Shown here: piece after piece, positions 22,873-30,434 of the stretch
How positions within the stretch are numbered: position 1 is the stretch's first letter
Layout of the letters: every line of letters begins with the position of its first letter
From: Candidatus Hebobacteria bacterium
Lineage (GTDB): Bacteria; Armatimonadota; Hebobacteria; Hebobacterales; Hebobacteraceae
Length of the DNA stretch: 32,443 nucleotides
Assembly (NCBI GenBank): GCA_029821235.1
Contig: JALGTT010000001.1
Span: 1 to 32,443 of the forward strand
Direction: 5' to 3'
Program-made: the position numbers and the translations under genes
Notes under the pieces: model-generated
What the model was told of the DNA's origin: nothing
Seen by the model: the letters and a program-made list of their open reading frames with translations, nothing else
The model's database searches: none

Positions 22873-24573
22873 ATGACGAGTGTTGAGCTGATTGGCAAAC
22901 TGCGGGAGAAGTTCGGGGCCGCCATCCAAGACGTCTGCGAACTTACCCCCAGCAAGGTGCGAGTGGAGGTGGCGCCTGCCTCCGTGGTGCCGGTCTGCGA
23001 GGCGCTGTACCGGGACCTCGGCGCGCGCTTCCTCATCACCGCCGGCATCGATTCCCGCGCCGTGCGGGGCTGCTTCGACGTGGATCACATCTTCTCACTC
23101 GACCCCGACAAGATGTTCGTGATCGTGCGGGCGAGCGTCCCGCCGGAGAGGGCGACGTTGGACTCCATCACTCCGCGGGTTCCGGCCGCCTTCTGGGCGG
23201 AGAGGGAGCTCTACGACGTGCTCGGCGTGAAGGCCGAGGGGCATCCCGACCCGCGCCGCCTGATCATGCCGGACGACTGGCCGGAGGGGCTGTTCCCGCT
23301 CCGCAAGGATGTGAAGTACGGCGACTGGCCGGCGGTGGGAGGCGAAAACGCCGATGCCTCCTACCCGTGGAAACCCGCCCCGGAGGGCACCTCCACGGTG
23401 GTCGTCGGCCCCTTCTTCCCGGTGCTGGAGGAGCCCGCGCAACTCCGGCTCTATGTTGACGGCGAACGGGTGGTGGACTGCGACTACCGCGGCTTCTACA
23501 GCCACCGCGGGATCGAGAAGATGGGCGACAGCGCCCTCACCTACAACGAGATCCCCTTCGTCGCGGAGCGCATCTGCGGCATCTGCGGGTTCATCCACTC
23601 CTCCTGCTACTGCGAGACCGCGGAGGAGGCGATGGGGATCCGCGCCCCCCGCCGGGCCCGCTACATCCGCTCCCTGATGCTGGAGGTGGAGCGGATCCAT
23701 TCCCACCTGCTGTGGCTGGGGATCGCCGGCCACATCATCGGGTTCGACACCGTGCTGATGCAGGCGTGGAGAGTCCGCGAGCCCATCATGTGGCTGTGCG
23801 AGAAGATCACCGGGAACCGCAAGACCTATGGCATGAACCTGGTCGGCGGAGTGCGGAGAGACATCCCGAAGGAAGTCCAGCCCGAACTGCTGGAGGTGGT
23901 GGACAAGATCGAGAAGGAAACGGTGGCGATCGTCAACGCGGTGATCGGCGACACCGTCCTCAAGGCGAGGCTGAGCGGCGTCGGCATGCTCCCGGAGGAG
24001 AAGGCCAAGGAGCTGGCCGTGGTGGGGCCCACCGTCCGGGGGTCCAATCTCCCCCTCGACGCGCGGGTGGACCACCCCTATGCCGCCTACGACGAGATTC
24101 CCCCCAAGGTCATCACCCACCCGGACTGCGACAACTGGGCGCGGGTGGTGGTGAGGCTGGAGGAGACCATCGAGTCCATCCGGTGGATCAGGGAGGGCCT
24201 CAAGCAGATGCCGGACGGACCGATCATGGCCTCCGACATTCCCGAGGACATCCCGCCCGAGCAGTGGGGCGTGTTCGTCGTGGAGGCCCCCAGGGGCGAG
24301 GCGATCCACTATGTGGTAACCGGCGGCGACAACCGCCCCGCGCGCTGGCGGGTGCGGGCGCCCACCTATCAGAACCTTCAGGCGCTGCCCTACCTGATCG
24401 AGCAGGAAACCATCGCCGACGTGCCCATCACGCTGGGCAGCATGGACCCGTGTTTCTCCTGCACCGAGCGCACCGAGATCATCAACGTGCGCTCCGGGGA
24501 AAGCAAAGTGCTGGACCAGCAGGAGTTACTCCGGCTCTCCCGCGAAGCCACCGAGCGGCTGCGGGGCCGGTGA
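22873..24573 (+). CDS. hyfG: HyfG/HycE-like [NiFe]-hydrogenase large subunit with fused NuoC-like domain
   Basis: A 566-residue catalytic subunit that reduces protons or oxidises H2. Residues 1 to about 175 are a NuoC-like (30-kDa) domain (ERELYDVLGVKAEGHPDPRR). The rest is the NuoD-like [NiFe] domain. Both nickel-binding motifs are intact: ERICGICGFIH (Cys235, Cys238) and DPCFSC (Cys527, Cys530). Blocks such as LMLEVERIHSHLLWLGIAGH and RKTYGMNLVGG closely match E. coli HycE. After Arg533, 33 residues remain, resembling the C-terminal tail of about 32 residues removed from HycE by HycI. The Ni ligands show it is a real hydrogenase and not a complex I subunit. Fused C-D domains are typical of formate hydrogenlyase-type group 4 enzymes. 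Confidence 0.95.
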   Translation: MTSVELIGKLREKFGAAIQDVCELTPSKVRVEVAPASVVPVCEALYRDLGARFLITAGIDSRAVRGCFDVDHIFSLDPDKMFVIVRASVPPERATLDSITPRVPAAFWAERELYDVLGVKAEGHPDPRRLIMPDDWPEGLFPLRKDVKYGDWPAVGGENADASYPWKPAPEGTSTVVVGPFFPVLEEPAQLRLYVDGERVVDCDYRGFYSHRGIEKMGDSALTYNEIPFVAERICGICGFIHSSCYCETAEEAMGIRAPRRARYIRSLMLEVERIHSHLLWLGIAGHIIGFDTVLMQAWRVREPIMWLCEKITGNRKTYGMNLVGGVRRDIPKEVQPELLEVVDKIEKETVAIVNAVIGDTVLKARLSGVGMLPEEKAKELAVVGPTVRGSNLPLDARVDHPYAAYDEIPPKVITHPDCDNWARVVVRLEETIESIRWIREGLKQMPDGPIMASDIPEDIPPEQWGVFVVEAPRGEAIHYVVTGGDNRPARWRVRAPTYQNLQALPYLIEQETIADVPITLGSMDPCFSCTERTEIINVRSGESKVLDQQELLRLSREATERLRGR

Positions 24574-24586
24574 GGAGGCAGGGACG

Positions 24587-25496
24587 GTGAACGTAACCGC
24601 GCAAATGTTGTCAGGGATACCCGGGGCGATACTCGCCGTGGTCGTGTTCGTCGGGCTCGCGCCCCTGGCCGAGGGGCTGCTGAGGAAGCTCAAGGCGATC
24701 GTCCACTCCCGCCAGGGCCCGCCCATCATCCAGCCCTACCTCGATCTCGCGAAACTGCTGATCAAAGAGGACCTCGCCCCCTGCACCAACTGGATCTGGC
24801 GGATGGCCCCCGCCCTCTGCCTGGGCGGCACCATCGTGCTCGCCCTCTTCACTCCGCTCGGCGTACGGCCCGCCTTCGGCTTCAGCGGCGATATCCTGGT
24901 CTTCATCTACCTGGCGGCCATCCCGTCCATCGCCATCATCCTCGGCGCCTTCGCCTCCGGCAACCCCTACGCCTATGTGGGCGGGAGCCGCGAGATGATG
25001 GTGATGCTCAGCGTGGAGCCGGTGATGTCCATCGCCCTGCTGGTGGCCGCCATCAAGGCCCAGTCCCTCACCTTTGCCGGCATCCTGGAGAGATCCGCCG
25101 TCGAGCCCTCCATCTCCATGGGGGTCGCCGGGCTCGCCTTCCTGCTCGCCCTGCAGGCCCAGGTCGGCAAACTCCCCTTCGACATGCCGGAGGCCGAGCA
25201 GGAGATCATGGAGGGCCCCTTCATCGAGCGCAGCGGACCGGGGATGGCGCTCTTCCGGTGGGCGATGCACGCGCGGCTCATGATCTTCACCGCCCTCCTG
25301 GTCAGCATCTTCATCCCCTGGCCGCACGTCGCCAACGCGGGCCTCTCCATGCTGCTCACCCTGGCCAAGATGGCGGTGGTGCTCGCCTTGGTCGGGGTGG
25401 TGGACGTGGTCAACCCGCGGCTCCGCATCGACCAATCCATGGCCTACTACGCCCGCATCGGTGGGCGCGTTGATCTTCGCCATTGTGGGCGCCTGA
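24587..25496 (+). CDS. hyfC: HyfC/NuoH-like membrane subunit, with an apparent 1-nt frameshift near the 3' end
   Basis: An inner-membrane subunit of about 303 residues that anchors the hydrogenase module to the membrane arm. Family motifs are clear: HSRQGPPIIQPYLDLAKLL, GSREMMVMLSVEPV, GKLPFDMPEAEQEIMEGPFI and a C-terminal RIDQSMAYYAR. After Ile at 25457-25459 the frame runs on as soluble, Arg/Gly/His-rich sequence for over 100 codons, through the next gene, to 25825. If one G of 25460-25461 is skipped, the frame continues VGALIFAIVGA and stops at 25494-25496, a natural hydrophobic NuoH-like end, 15 bp before the next start. I therefore give the restored end. It is either a sequencing/assembly insertion or a recent mutation. 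The GTG start has GGAGG 8 nt upstream. Confidence 0.85.
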
Positions 25497-25511
25497 GGAA
25501 GGACCGACCCG

Positions 25512-25979
25512 ATGATCATCAGCAAACTGAAAGAGGCGATTATCTGCTTCAAGGCGGGCAGGGTCACGCTGCCCTATCCCTTCAAACCGCACGACCCGGC
25601 GGAGAACTTCCGCGGCCGCGTGACCGTGGATGCCGAGAAGTGCATCGGGTGCGCCGGGTGTGCGGAGGTGTGCCCCTCCCGCTGCATCGTGGTCACCGAT
25701 CCGTCTCCCGACAAGCGGGTCCTCGAGTTCTTCCTCGAGCGCTGCACCTACTGCGCGCGCTGCGCAGAGGTCTGCCCCGAGGACGCCGTCACCGCCACCC
25801 AGGAATTCGAGACCGCCACCAATGACACGCAGGACATGCACATCAAGGTGGAGGTCTTCATGAGCACCTGCCGCCGGTGCGGACGCTGCTACGAGCCGCC
25901 CACCCCGCTGGACCGGCCCATGGAGACGGGAATGCGGGAGGCGACGGACGGAAACGGAAGCGGAAACGGGGAAGGCTGA
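25512..25979 (+). CDS. hyfH: HyfH/HycF-like 2x[4Fe-4S] ferredoxin subunit (NuoI-like)
   Basis: A 155-residue iron-sulfur protein with two canonical [4Fe-4S] motifs (CIGCAGCAEVCP and CTYCARCAEVCP), as in NuoI. A third cysteine group (CRRCGRCYEPP) follows, as seen in HycF/HyfH-type proteins. The N-terminus (FKAGRVTLPYPF) is also typical. It should carry electrons between the soluble input module and the small subunit HyfI. The Gly/Asn-rich tail (DGNGSGNGEG) is probably disordered. Its stop overlaps the start of hyfE (TGATG). With no HyfA-like polyferredoxin in the operon, HyfH is the only obvious link to the HydB/HydG/molybdopterin arm. Confidence 0.92.
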   Translation: MIISKLKEAIICFKAGRVTLPYPFKPHDPAENFRGRVTVDAEKCIGCAGCAEVCPSRCIVVTDPSPDKRVLEFFLERCTYCARCAEVCPEDAVTATQEFETATNDTQDMHIKVEVFMSTCRRCGRCYEPPTPLDRPMETGMREATDGNGSGNGEG

Positions 25980-26641
25980 TGCTGAACGCGAAACTGATCG
26001 AAACCCTCAGTCTCATCATGATCATCACCTCGCTGGTGGCGGTGGAGACCCACAACCTCAAGCGGGCCGCGGCCGCCTACTGCGTGCAGGCCCTGCTGGT
26101 GTGCGGCCTCATCCTCGCCTTTGCCGCCGCCAACCCGGCCCTCTACACGTGGGCCGCGGTGGCCCTGGTGACCAAGGCGATCGCCACCCCGTGGCTGCTG
26201 CTCCACTATGTGGGCAAGACGGGGGTGAGAGAGGCGAAAGCGATCATCGGATTCGGACCCTCCGTGCTGATCGCCTCCCTCCTGCTGATCACCTCCTACA
26301 CCCTCACCCATCGCTACGTGCACTTCCTGGCCCCCACCGCAGAGGCCGCGCAGGGGGTCTTCCGGACCAATCTCGCGGTCAGCATGACGGTGTTCGCGCT
26401 GGGGCTGTACGCCATTCTCTCCCGGCGGGACGCCATCAAGACCGTGATCGGATTGTGTTTGCTGGAAAATGCCATCCACCTCAGCCTGGTCAGCCTCGCC
26501 CCCCACATGCGGGAGACCGCGTTGGTGGGCATCGCCACCGAGGTGGTCATCACCGTTGCCTTGCTGCTCTACGTGATCGCCGGGATCAAGGAGCAGGTGG
26601 GAACCACGGACACCTTCGAACTCTCGGAGTTACACTGGTAG
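25979..26641 (+). CDS. hyfE: HyfE-like membrane subunit (NuoK-related)
   Basis: A 220-residue membrane protein with about seven hydrophobic segments, close to E. coli HyfE (216 residues). It starts at the ATG at 25979, overlapping the hyfH stop, with GGGGAAGG just upstream; an upstream in-frame extension is polar, low-complexity sequence and is rejected. The C-terminal part (TVIGLCLLENAIHLSLVSLAP) carries a membrane glutamate as in NuoK (the conserved Glu of the E-channel), and KAIATPWLLLHYVGKTG is characteristic of HyfE. It is absent from the minimal formate hydrogenlyase-1 (Hyc) complex, so its presence identifies the longer Hyf type. Confidence 0.9.
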   Translation: MLNAKLIETLSLIMIITSLVAVETHNLKRAAAAYCVQALLVCGLILAFAAANPALYTWAAVALVTKAIATPWLLLHYVGKTGVREAKAIIGFGPSVLIASLLLITSYTLTHRYVHFLAPTAEAAQGVFRTNLAVSMTVFALGLYAILSRRDAIKTVIGLCLLENAIHLSLVSLAPHMRETALVGIATEVVITVALLLYVIAGIKEQVGTTDTFELSELHW

Positions 26642-26656
26642 AGGAGGGGCGCGCGG

Positions 26657-28270
26657 ATGCCCTTGCACAATGAAGTCGCTTCAGTCTTGCCGCTCGCGCT
26701 GTGTCTCATTCCCGCGGCGCTGGCGCTCGTCACCTATCCTCTGACCCGCGCCGCGCGGGCCCTGGGGCCTGCCCTCAACCTGCTGGGCAGCGCGGTCGCC
26801 ACCGCGCTCGCCGCGGCATTAATGGCCCACACCATGAGGGGCGACGTGCTGGTGGCCCTGGGCCGGGAATTCCGCGCCGATGCGCTCTCCGCCGTCCTGG
26901 TCCTCATCATCAGTTTCATCAGCCTCGCCGCCTCCATCTACGCCATCTCCTACATGCGCTTGGAGCCGCTGCTGGGCCGGGTGGCGCACGAGGAGGGAGA
27001 GGAGCGGGCCGAGCGTCGCCTCGCCACCTTCTACGCCCTCTGGCAGGCCTTCCTCGCCACCATGCTGTGGGCGTGCCTCACCAACAACATCATCGTCCTC
27101 TACGTCTCCGTCGAGGCGAGCACCATCGCCTCCGGCCTGCTGGTCGCCTTCTACTGGGACCGCCGGGCGCTGGAGGCGGCCTACAAATACCTGATGCTGC
27201 TCACCGTGGGCATCGCCTTCGCACTCCTCGGGTGCGTGTTGCTGTACGCCTCCGCCGCACCTCACCTGGCCGACAAGACCGGGCCGGCCGCCATGCTCAT
27301 CAGCGACCTGCCGGCGGCCGCAGCCGCCATCCCCCGCAGCATGGCGTTGCTCATCATGGCCTGCTTCATCGTCGGCTTCGGCACCAAGGCGGGGATCGCC
27401 CCCTTCCACCCCTGGCTGCCGGATGCCCACGCCGAGGCCCCCGGTCCGGTCAGCGCCCTCCTCTCCGGGGTGATGATCAAGATGGCGATCTACGCCCTCG
27501 TCCGCACCCTCGGCGTCTTCTTCCCGATCGCCGCCTACCACCCGGTGTCTGTGTTCTTCATCGGGCTGGCGGCCTTCACCATGCTCCTGGGGGGAATAAT
27601 GTGCCTCGCCCAGGACGACCTGAAGCGGATGCTCGCCTATTCTTCGGTCAGCCAGATGGGCTACATCGCCGCCGGCCTGGGCATCGTCGGGCTGGGCTTC
27701 GGCCGCGAACTGGGATACCTGGCGGGCTACGGCGCCATCTTCCACATTCTCAACCACGCCCTCTCCAAGGCGCTTCTCTTCCTGGTGGTCGGCGCCGTGA
27801 TCTACGTCACCGCCGGCCGTCGCATCAGCCAACTGCACGGGCTCGGGCGGCGGATGCCCGCCACCGCCATCTGCTTCTTCATCGCCGCCCTCGCCATCTC
27901 CGGCGTGCCGCCCTTCAACGGCTTCTGGAGCAAACTCACCATCTACTTCGCGGCGGCCGAGGCGCGGCTGTGGTGGGCGTTCGGCATCGCCCTCGCCACC
28001 AGCCTGCTCACCCTCATCGCCTTCGTGCGCGCCGGCTTCCGGGTCTTCTGGAGCGAGGGCGATTACCCGGAGCCGGAGCCCGCCCGCGAGAACGGGGAGC
28101 AACAGGCCCTCTCCGATGCGGCGAAGGACCCGCTGGAGGGAGATGCGCCGGTGGCTATGCTGATACCGATGGTGGTCCTCGCGGTGCTCTGCGTGGTGAT
28201 CGGGGTGTTCCCCAACCTCGCCTACCCGATCATCGATCCGGCCGCGCGGGCTCTCGCCGCTATCTTTTGA
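26657..28270 (+). CDS. hyfF: HyfF-like antiporter-like proton-translocating membrane subunit
   Basis: A 537-residue polytopic protein (E. coli HyfF has 526). The family's membrane charges are present: Glu in LYVSVEASTIASGLLVAF, Lys in FGTKAGIAPFHPWLPDAHAEAP, Lys in MIKMAIYALVRTL and Lys in LNHALSKALLFLVVG. QDDLKRMLAYSSVSQMGY is the NuoM/HyfF signature. A hydrophilic loop near residues 470-500 (PEPEPARENGEQQ) precedes the last helices. It is the third antiporter-like subunit of the operon. Starts at ATG 26657 with GAGGAGGGG 9-10 nt upstream. Confidence 0.9.
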   Translation: MPLHNEVASVLPLALCLIPAALALVTYPLTRAARALGPALNLLGSAVATALAAALMAHTMRGDVLVALGREFRADALSAVLVLIISFISLAASIYAISYMRLEPLLGRVAHEEGEERAERRLATFYALWQAFLATMLWACLTNNIIVLYVSVEASTIASGLLVAFYWDRRALEAAYKYLMLLTVGIAFALLGCVLLYASAAPHLADKTGPAAMLISDLPAAAAAIPRSMALLIMACFIVGFGTKAGIAPFHPWLPDAHAEAPGPVSALLSGVMIKMAIYALVRTLGVFFPIAAYHPVSVFFIGLAAFTMLLGGIMCLAQDDLKRMLAYSSVSQMGYIAAGLGIVGLGFGRELGYLAGYGAIFHILNHALSKALLFLVVGAVIYVTAGRRISQLHGLGRRMPATAICFFIAALAISGVPPFNGFWSKLTIYFAAAEARLWWAFGIALATSLLTLIAFVRAGFRVFWSEGDYPEPEPARENGEQQALSDAAKDPLEGDAPVAMLIPMVVLAVLCVVIGVFPNLAYPIIDPAARALAAIF

Positions 28271-28281
28271 GTGAGTCGTTA

Positions 28282-28298
28282 GGCGGGCCCCTCCCGCC
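28282..28298 (+). other. Short hairpin between hyfF and hyfI
   Basis: A 6-bp GC-only stem (GGCGGG/CCCGCC) with a 5-nt loop lies between the hyfF stop and the hyfI ribosome binding site. It has no T-run. It could tune hyfI expression or be incidental in GC-rich DNA. Confidence 0.25.
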
Positions 28299-28315
28299 GC
28301 CAAGTGAGGAAGACG

Positions 28316-28843
28316 ATGGCAATAAGTGATGCGCTGAAGAAACTCTTTCCGAAATCCCTCTGGGTCTACCACGTCAACGTGGGCGCCTGCAACGGGTGCG
28401 ATATCGAGGTGATCAACGTCCTCACCCCGTACTACGACGCGGAGCGCTTCGGCATCAAGTTGGTGAGCTCCCCCCGCCACGCGGACGTCCTGCTCGTGTG
28501 CGGCCCCGTGACCCGCCAGGTGCTGCCCTCCGTCAAGCGCGTGTACGAGGCCACGCCCAGCCCGAAACTGGTCTTCGCCATCGGCTCCTGCGCCTGCGGC
28601 GGAGGCATCTGGCACGATTCCTACAACATCCTCGGCGGGGCCGACAAGGCGCTGCCGGTGGACTACTACATCCCCGGCTGCCCGCCCCGGCCGGAGGCGA
28701 TCCTCTACGGGGTGGCCGTCGCCCTGGGGCTCGCCCCCAAGAAGGCCGCGCCGGTCCACACCAAGCAGAAGTTCCTCGAGATGCTGGAGAAGGGCGAGGT
28801 CCCCGGGCCCCAGCTCGTCGCTCCGCCCGGGGATTCGGAGTAA
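28316..28843 (+). CDS. hyfI: HyfI/HycG-like [NiFe]-hydrogenase small subunit (NuoB-like)
   Basis: A 175-residue iron-sulfur protein holding the proximal [4Fe-4S] cluster next to the nickel site. The cluster ligands are visible: NVGACNGCDIEV, AIGSCACGGG and IPGCPPRPEAI. The length and the lack of a signal peptide are typical of group 4 small subunits. The ATG at 28316 with GAGGAA upstream is preferred to an in-frame GTG at 28304. It is the last gene of the operon, followed 19 bp later by a terminator. Confidence 0.93.
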   Translation: MAISDALKKLFPKSLWVYHVNVGACNGCDIEVINVLTPYYDAERFGIKLVSSPRHADVLLVCGPVTRQVLPSVKRVYEATPSPKLVFAIGSCACGGGIWHDSYNILGGADKALPVDYYIPGCPPRPEAILYGVAVALGLAPKKAAPVHTKQKFLEMLEKGEVPGPQLVAPPGDSE

Positions 28844-28862
28844 GGTCTGCGTCGTCCGGCGG

Positions 28863-28890
28863 ACGCCCTCCGCGCAGGCGGAGGGCGTTT
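28863..28890 (+). terminator. Rho-independent-type terminator of the hydrogenase operon
   Basis: A perfect 11-bp inverted repeat (28863-28873 with 28878-28888) has loop GCAG and is followed by a short T-run (TTTCC). It lies 19 bp after the hyfI stop and ahead of the SpoU-like gene. The T-run is weak, so read-through is possible. Confidence 0.7.
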
Positions 28891-28913
28891 CCGCGTCGAA
28901 TCCTCCCTCCACC

Positions 28914-29696
28914 ATGCTCATCTCCAGCCGCGCCAATGCCCGCATCAAACACCTCCGCCGCCTCCGCACTCGCCGCGGGCGGGAGGAAAGCGATCTCTTC
29001 CTCGCGGAGGGGCTTCGCCTGGCGCGCGACGCGGTGGAGTGCGGGGCAGAGATCGTCTCCCTCGTCATCGCCCCCGCCCTGCTCGACGAGGAAGCCGCGC
29101 AAGAGGTCGCCAGCCTGCGCCAATCCGCGGACGCGGAGGTGCTGGAGGTGACGCCCGAGGTGCTGGAGACGCTCACCCCCCAGGGGGTGGGGGAGGGTGT
29201 GGTGCTGGCCGCGCGCCGCCGGTGGCGGCGGCTGGAGGAGGTCGCGCCTTCGGACCGCTCCCTCTGGGTCGCCGCCCATCGCGTCGAGCACCCCGGCACC
29301 CTGGGGACCATCCTGCGCACCCTGGACGCGGTTGGTGGAGAGGGGCTGATCGTGCTGGATGACTCCGCCGACCCCCACGACCCCGTCGCCGTGAGGGCCA
29401 GCCTGGGCGCGGTCTTCACCCGGCAACTGGTGAGGGCGAGGTGGCCCGAGTTCGCGGAATGGAAGCGCCGGACCGGGTGTCACCTCGTCGGCGCGGCGCC
29501 GAGCGCGGGCGCGGACTACCGCCAGGCGGCCTATCCCCGCCCACTGGTCATCCTCCTCGGCAGCGAACGCGGGGGGCTGTCGGAGGAGCAGACCGCGCTC
29601 TGCGACCAGGTGGTCGCCATCCCCATGCGCGGCCGGGTGGATTCGCTCCACCTCTCGGTGGCGGCCGGGCTGCTTCTGTATCAGGCCGCGGGGTAG
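28914..29696 (+). CDS. SpoU/TrmH-family RNA 2'-O-methyltransferase
   Basis: A 260-residue SPOUT methyltransferase that would methylate rRNA or tRNA ribose 2'-OH using S-adenosylmethionine. It has an N-terminal substrate-binding domain (SRANARIKHLRRLRTRRGRE; LFLAEGLRLARDAV) and the C-terminal knotted domain. Motif 1 reads HRVEHPGTLGTILRTLDAVG, motif 2 LLGSERGGLSEEQ and motif 3 IPMRGRVDSLHLSVAAGLLLY. Compared with usual family sequences (NPGN-G-x-x-R in motif 1 and SLNVSVA in motif 3), two conserved asparagines are His or Thr here; the basic residue in motif 1 is kept. It may be a divergent active enzyme. It sits after the hydrogenase terminator and converges with the DUF296 gene. Confidence 0.87.
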   Translation: MLISSRANARIKHLRRLRTRRGREESDLFLAEGLRLARDAVECGAEIVSLVIAPALLDEEAAQEVASLRQSADAEVLEVTPEVLETLTPQGVGEGVVLAARRRWRRLEEVAPSDRSLWVAAHRVEHPGTLGTILRTLDAVGGEGLIVLDDSADPHDPVAVRASLGAVFTRQLVRARWPEFAEWKRRTGCHLVGAAPSAGADYRQAAYPRPLVILLGSERGGLSEEQTALCDQVVAIPMRGRVDSLHLSVAAGLLLYQAAG

Positions 29697-29716
29697 GGGA
29701 GGGACGCCGGCCGCGC

Positions 29717-30166
29717 TTATCCTCGCTTGCCGAGGACGCGCAGCAACTTCAGCCCCGACTCCTCGTCCAGCGCGCGCTCCGCGGCCGCGCCCAGCAACTC
29801 CACCACGATCACCTCCAGCAGCAGGAACACCGACATCCCCGCCCTGGGGCAGCCGACGAGCGCCCGGTCCCCGCGCCCGATGCCGGCGTGGAAGTGCAGG
29901 GAGGGCTTTCCCTCCTGGGGGAACACCGTGCCCACCCCCACCAGCTCCCGCGCGTCGTCGAATTCCTCATAGTGGGGCACGATGGGACCGGAGGGCTGCT
30001 CCGGCCCGGTGACCACCTTGCCGCGGCGCATTCCCCCGATCGCCAGCACGAAGGCGGAGGCCACCCCCTCCCGCGCGCACACCTCCTCCACCGAAGTATA
30101 GATGGACTCCCCCTCCTCCAGCCGCAACACCAACACCCTTCCCAAACTCGCCGTGCAATACCTCAC
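29717..30166 (-). CDS. DUF296/PPC-domain protein (PD1-like)
   Basis: A 149-residue protein consisting of one PPC/DUF296 domain. Typical features are the start GRVLVLRLEEGESIYTSVEE, the AIGGMRRG strand, and the HFHAGIGRGDRALVG segment with two histidines that bind metal in structurally known members, followed by CPRAGMSVFLLLEVIVVEL. Bacterial members form trimers; plant relatives carry AT-hooks for DNA binding, but no AT-hook or other DNA-binding motif is present here. The molecular function of stand-alone bacterial members is not established. It is transcribed away from the hairpin cluster at 30198-30434. Confidence 0.85.
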   Translation of the reverse strand: MRYCTASLGRVLVLRLEEGESIYTSVEEVCAREGVASAFVLAIGGMRRGKVVTGPEQPSGPIVPHYEEFDDARELVGVGTVFPQEGKPSLHFHAGIGRGDRALVGCPRAGMSVFLLLEVIVVELLGAAAERALDEESGLKLLRVLGKRG

Positions 30167-30197
30167 TCTTACCTCCCAATCTCCCGCGCCCGCCTGT

Positions 30198-30434
30198 AGC
30201 GCAGGTCCCCTGACCTGCGCTCCGCCCGCTGGGGCCGACCTTTAGTGGCGCAGGCGCCCCGCCTGCGGCCGTTCTGCCCTGGTCGTTCTGTAGGGCGGGG
30301 TTACCAAACCCCGCCGCAACGATGTGGGAGCCCCGCCTGCCCTCCGAAGCCCATAGCGAAGGATGGTCCTCGGGGCGACACGTCTCGCAGTGCGGCCGTT
30401 CTGTAGGGCGGGCTTTCCCAAGCCCGCCCTACAG
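30198..30434. repeat. Cluster of four GC-rich hairpin (REP-like) repeats
   Basis: Four perfect inverted repeats lie in one 260-bp gene-free interval: 30198-30221 (10-bp stem), 30249-30267 (8-bp), 30294-30315 (9-bp) and 30401-30434 (15-bp stem, loop TCCC). A unit reading CGTTCTGTAGGGCGGG occurs twice (30285-30299 and about 30397-30412), in front of hairpins 3 and 4, and GCGGCCGTTCTG is also repeated. This looks like a BIME/REP-type intergenic array, perhaps of the RAYT-mobilised kind. The last hairpin overlaps the stop codon of the Nudix gene and may also terminate its transcript. Not CRISPR: units differ in length and spacing. Confidence 0.7.
30401..30434 (-). terminator. 15-bp perfect hairpin at the end of the Nudix gene
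   Basis: CTGTAGGGCGGGCTT (30401-30415) pairs perfectly with 30420-30434 across a 4-nt loop. It includes the Nudix stop codon (30429-30431). No T-run follows, so its terminator role is uncertain; it is also part of the repeat cluster. Confidence 0.5.

Noticed and set aside
22873..24573. Complex I NuoCD rather than a hydrogenase
   Set aside because: Both CxxC nickel-binding pairs (RICGICGFIH and DPCFSC) are present; these are lost in NuoD.
25497..25825. Extended C-terminus of HyfC running into hyfH
   Set aside because: The added residues are a shadow of the hyfH frame; the hydrophobic ending reappears when one G is removed, and hyfH has its own ribosome binding site and intact Cys motifs.
26819..29419. 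866-codon minus-strand frame across hyfF, hyfI and the methyltransferase gene
   Set aside because: It is antisense to three confident genes and of Arg/Gly/His-rich low complexity; it would also be read through the hydrogenase terminator.
30198..30434. CRISPR array
   Set aside because: The repeats are imperfect hairpins of different length and spacing, with no constant repeat-spacer period and no cas genes nearby.
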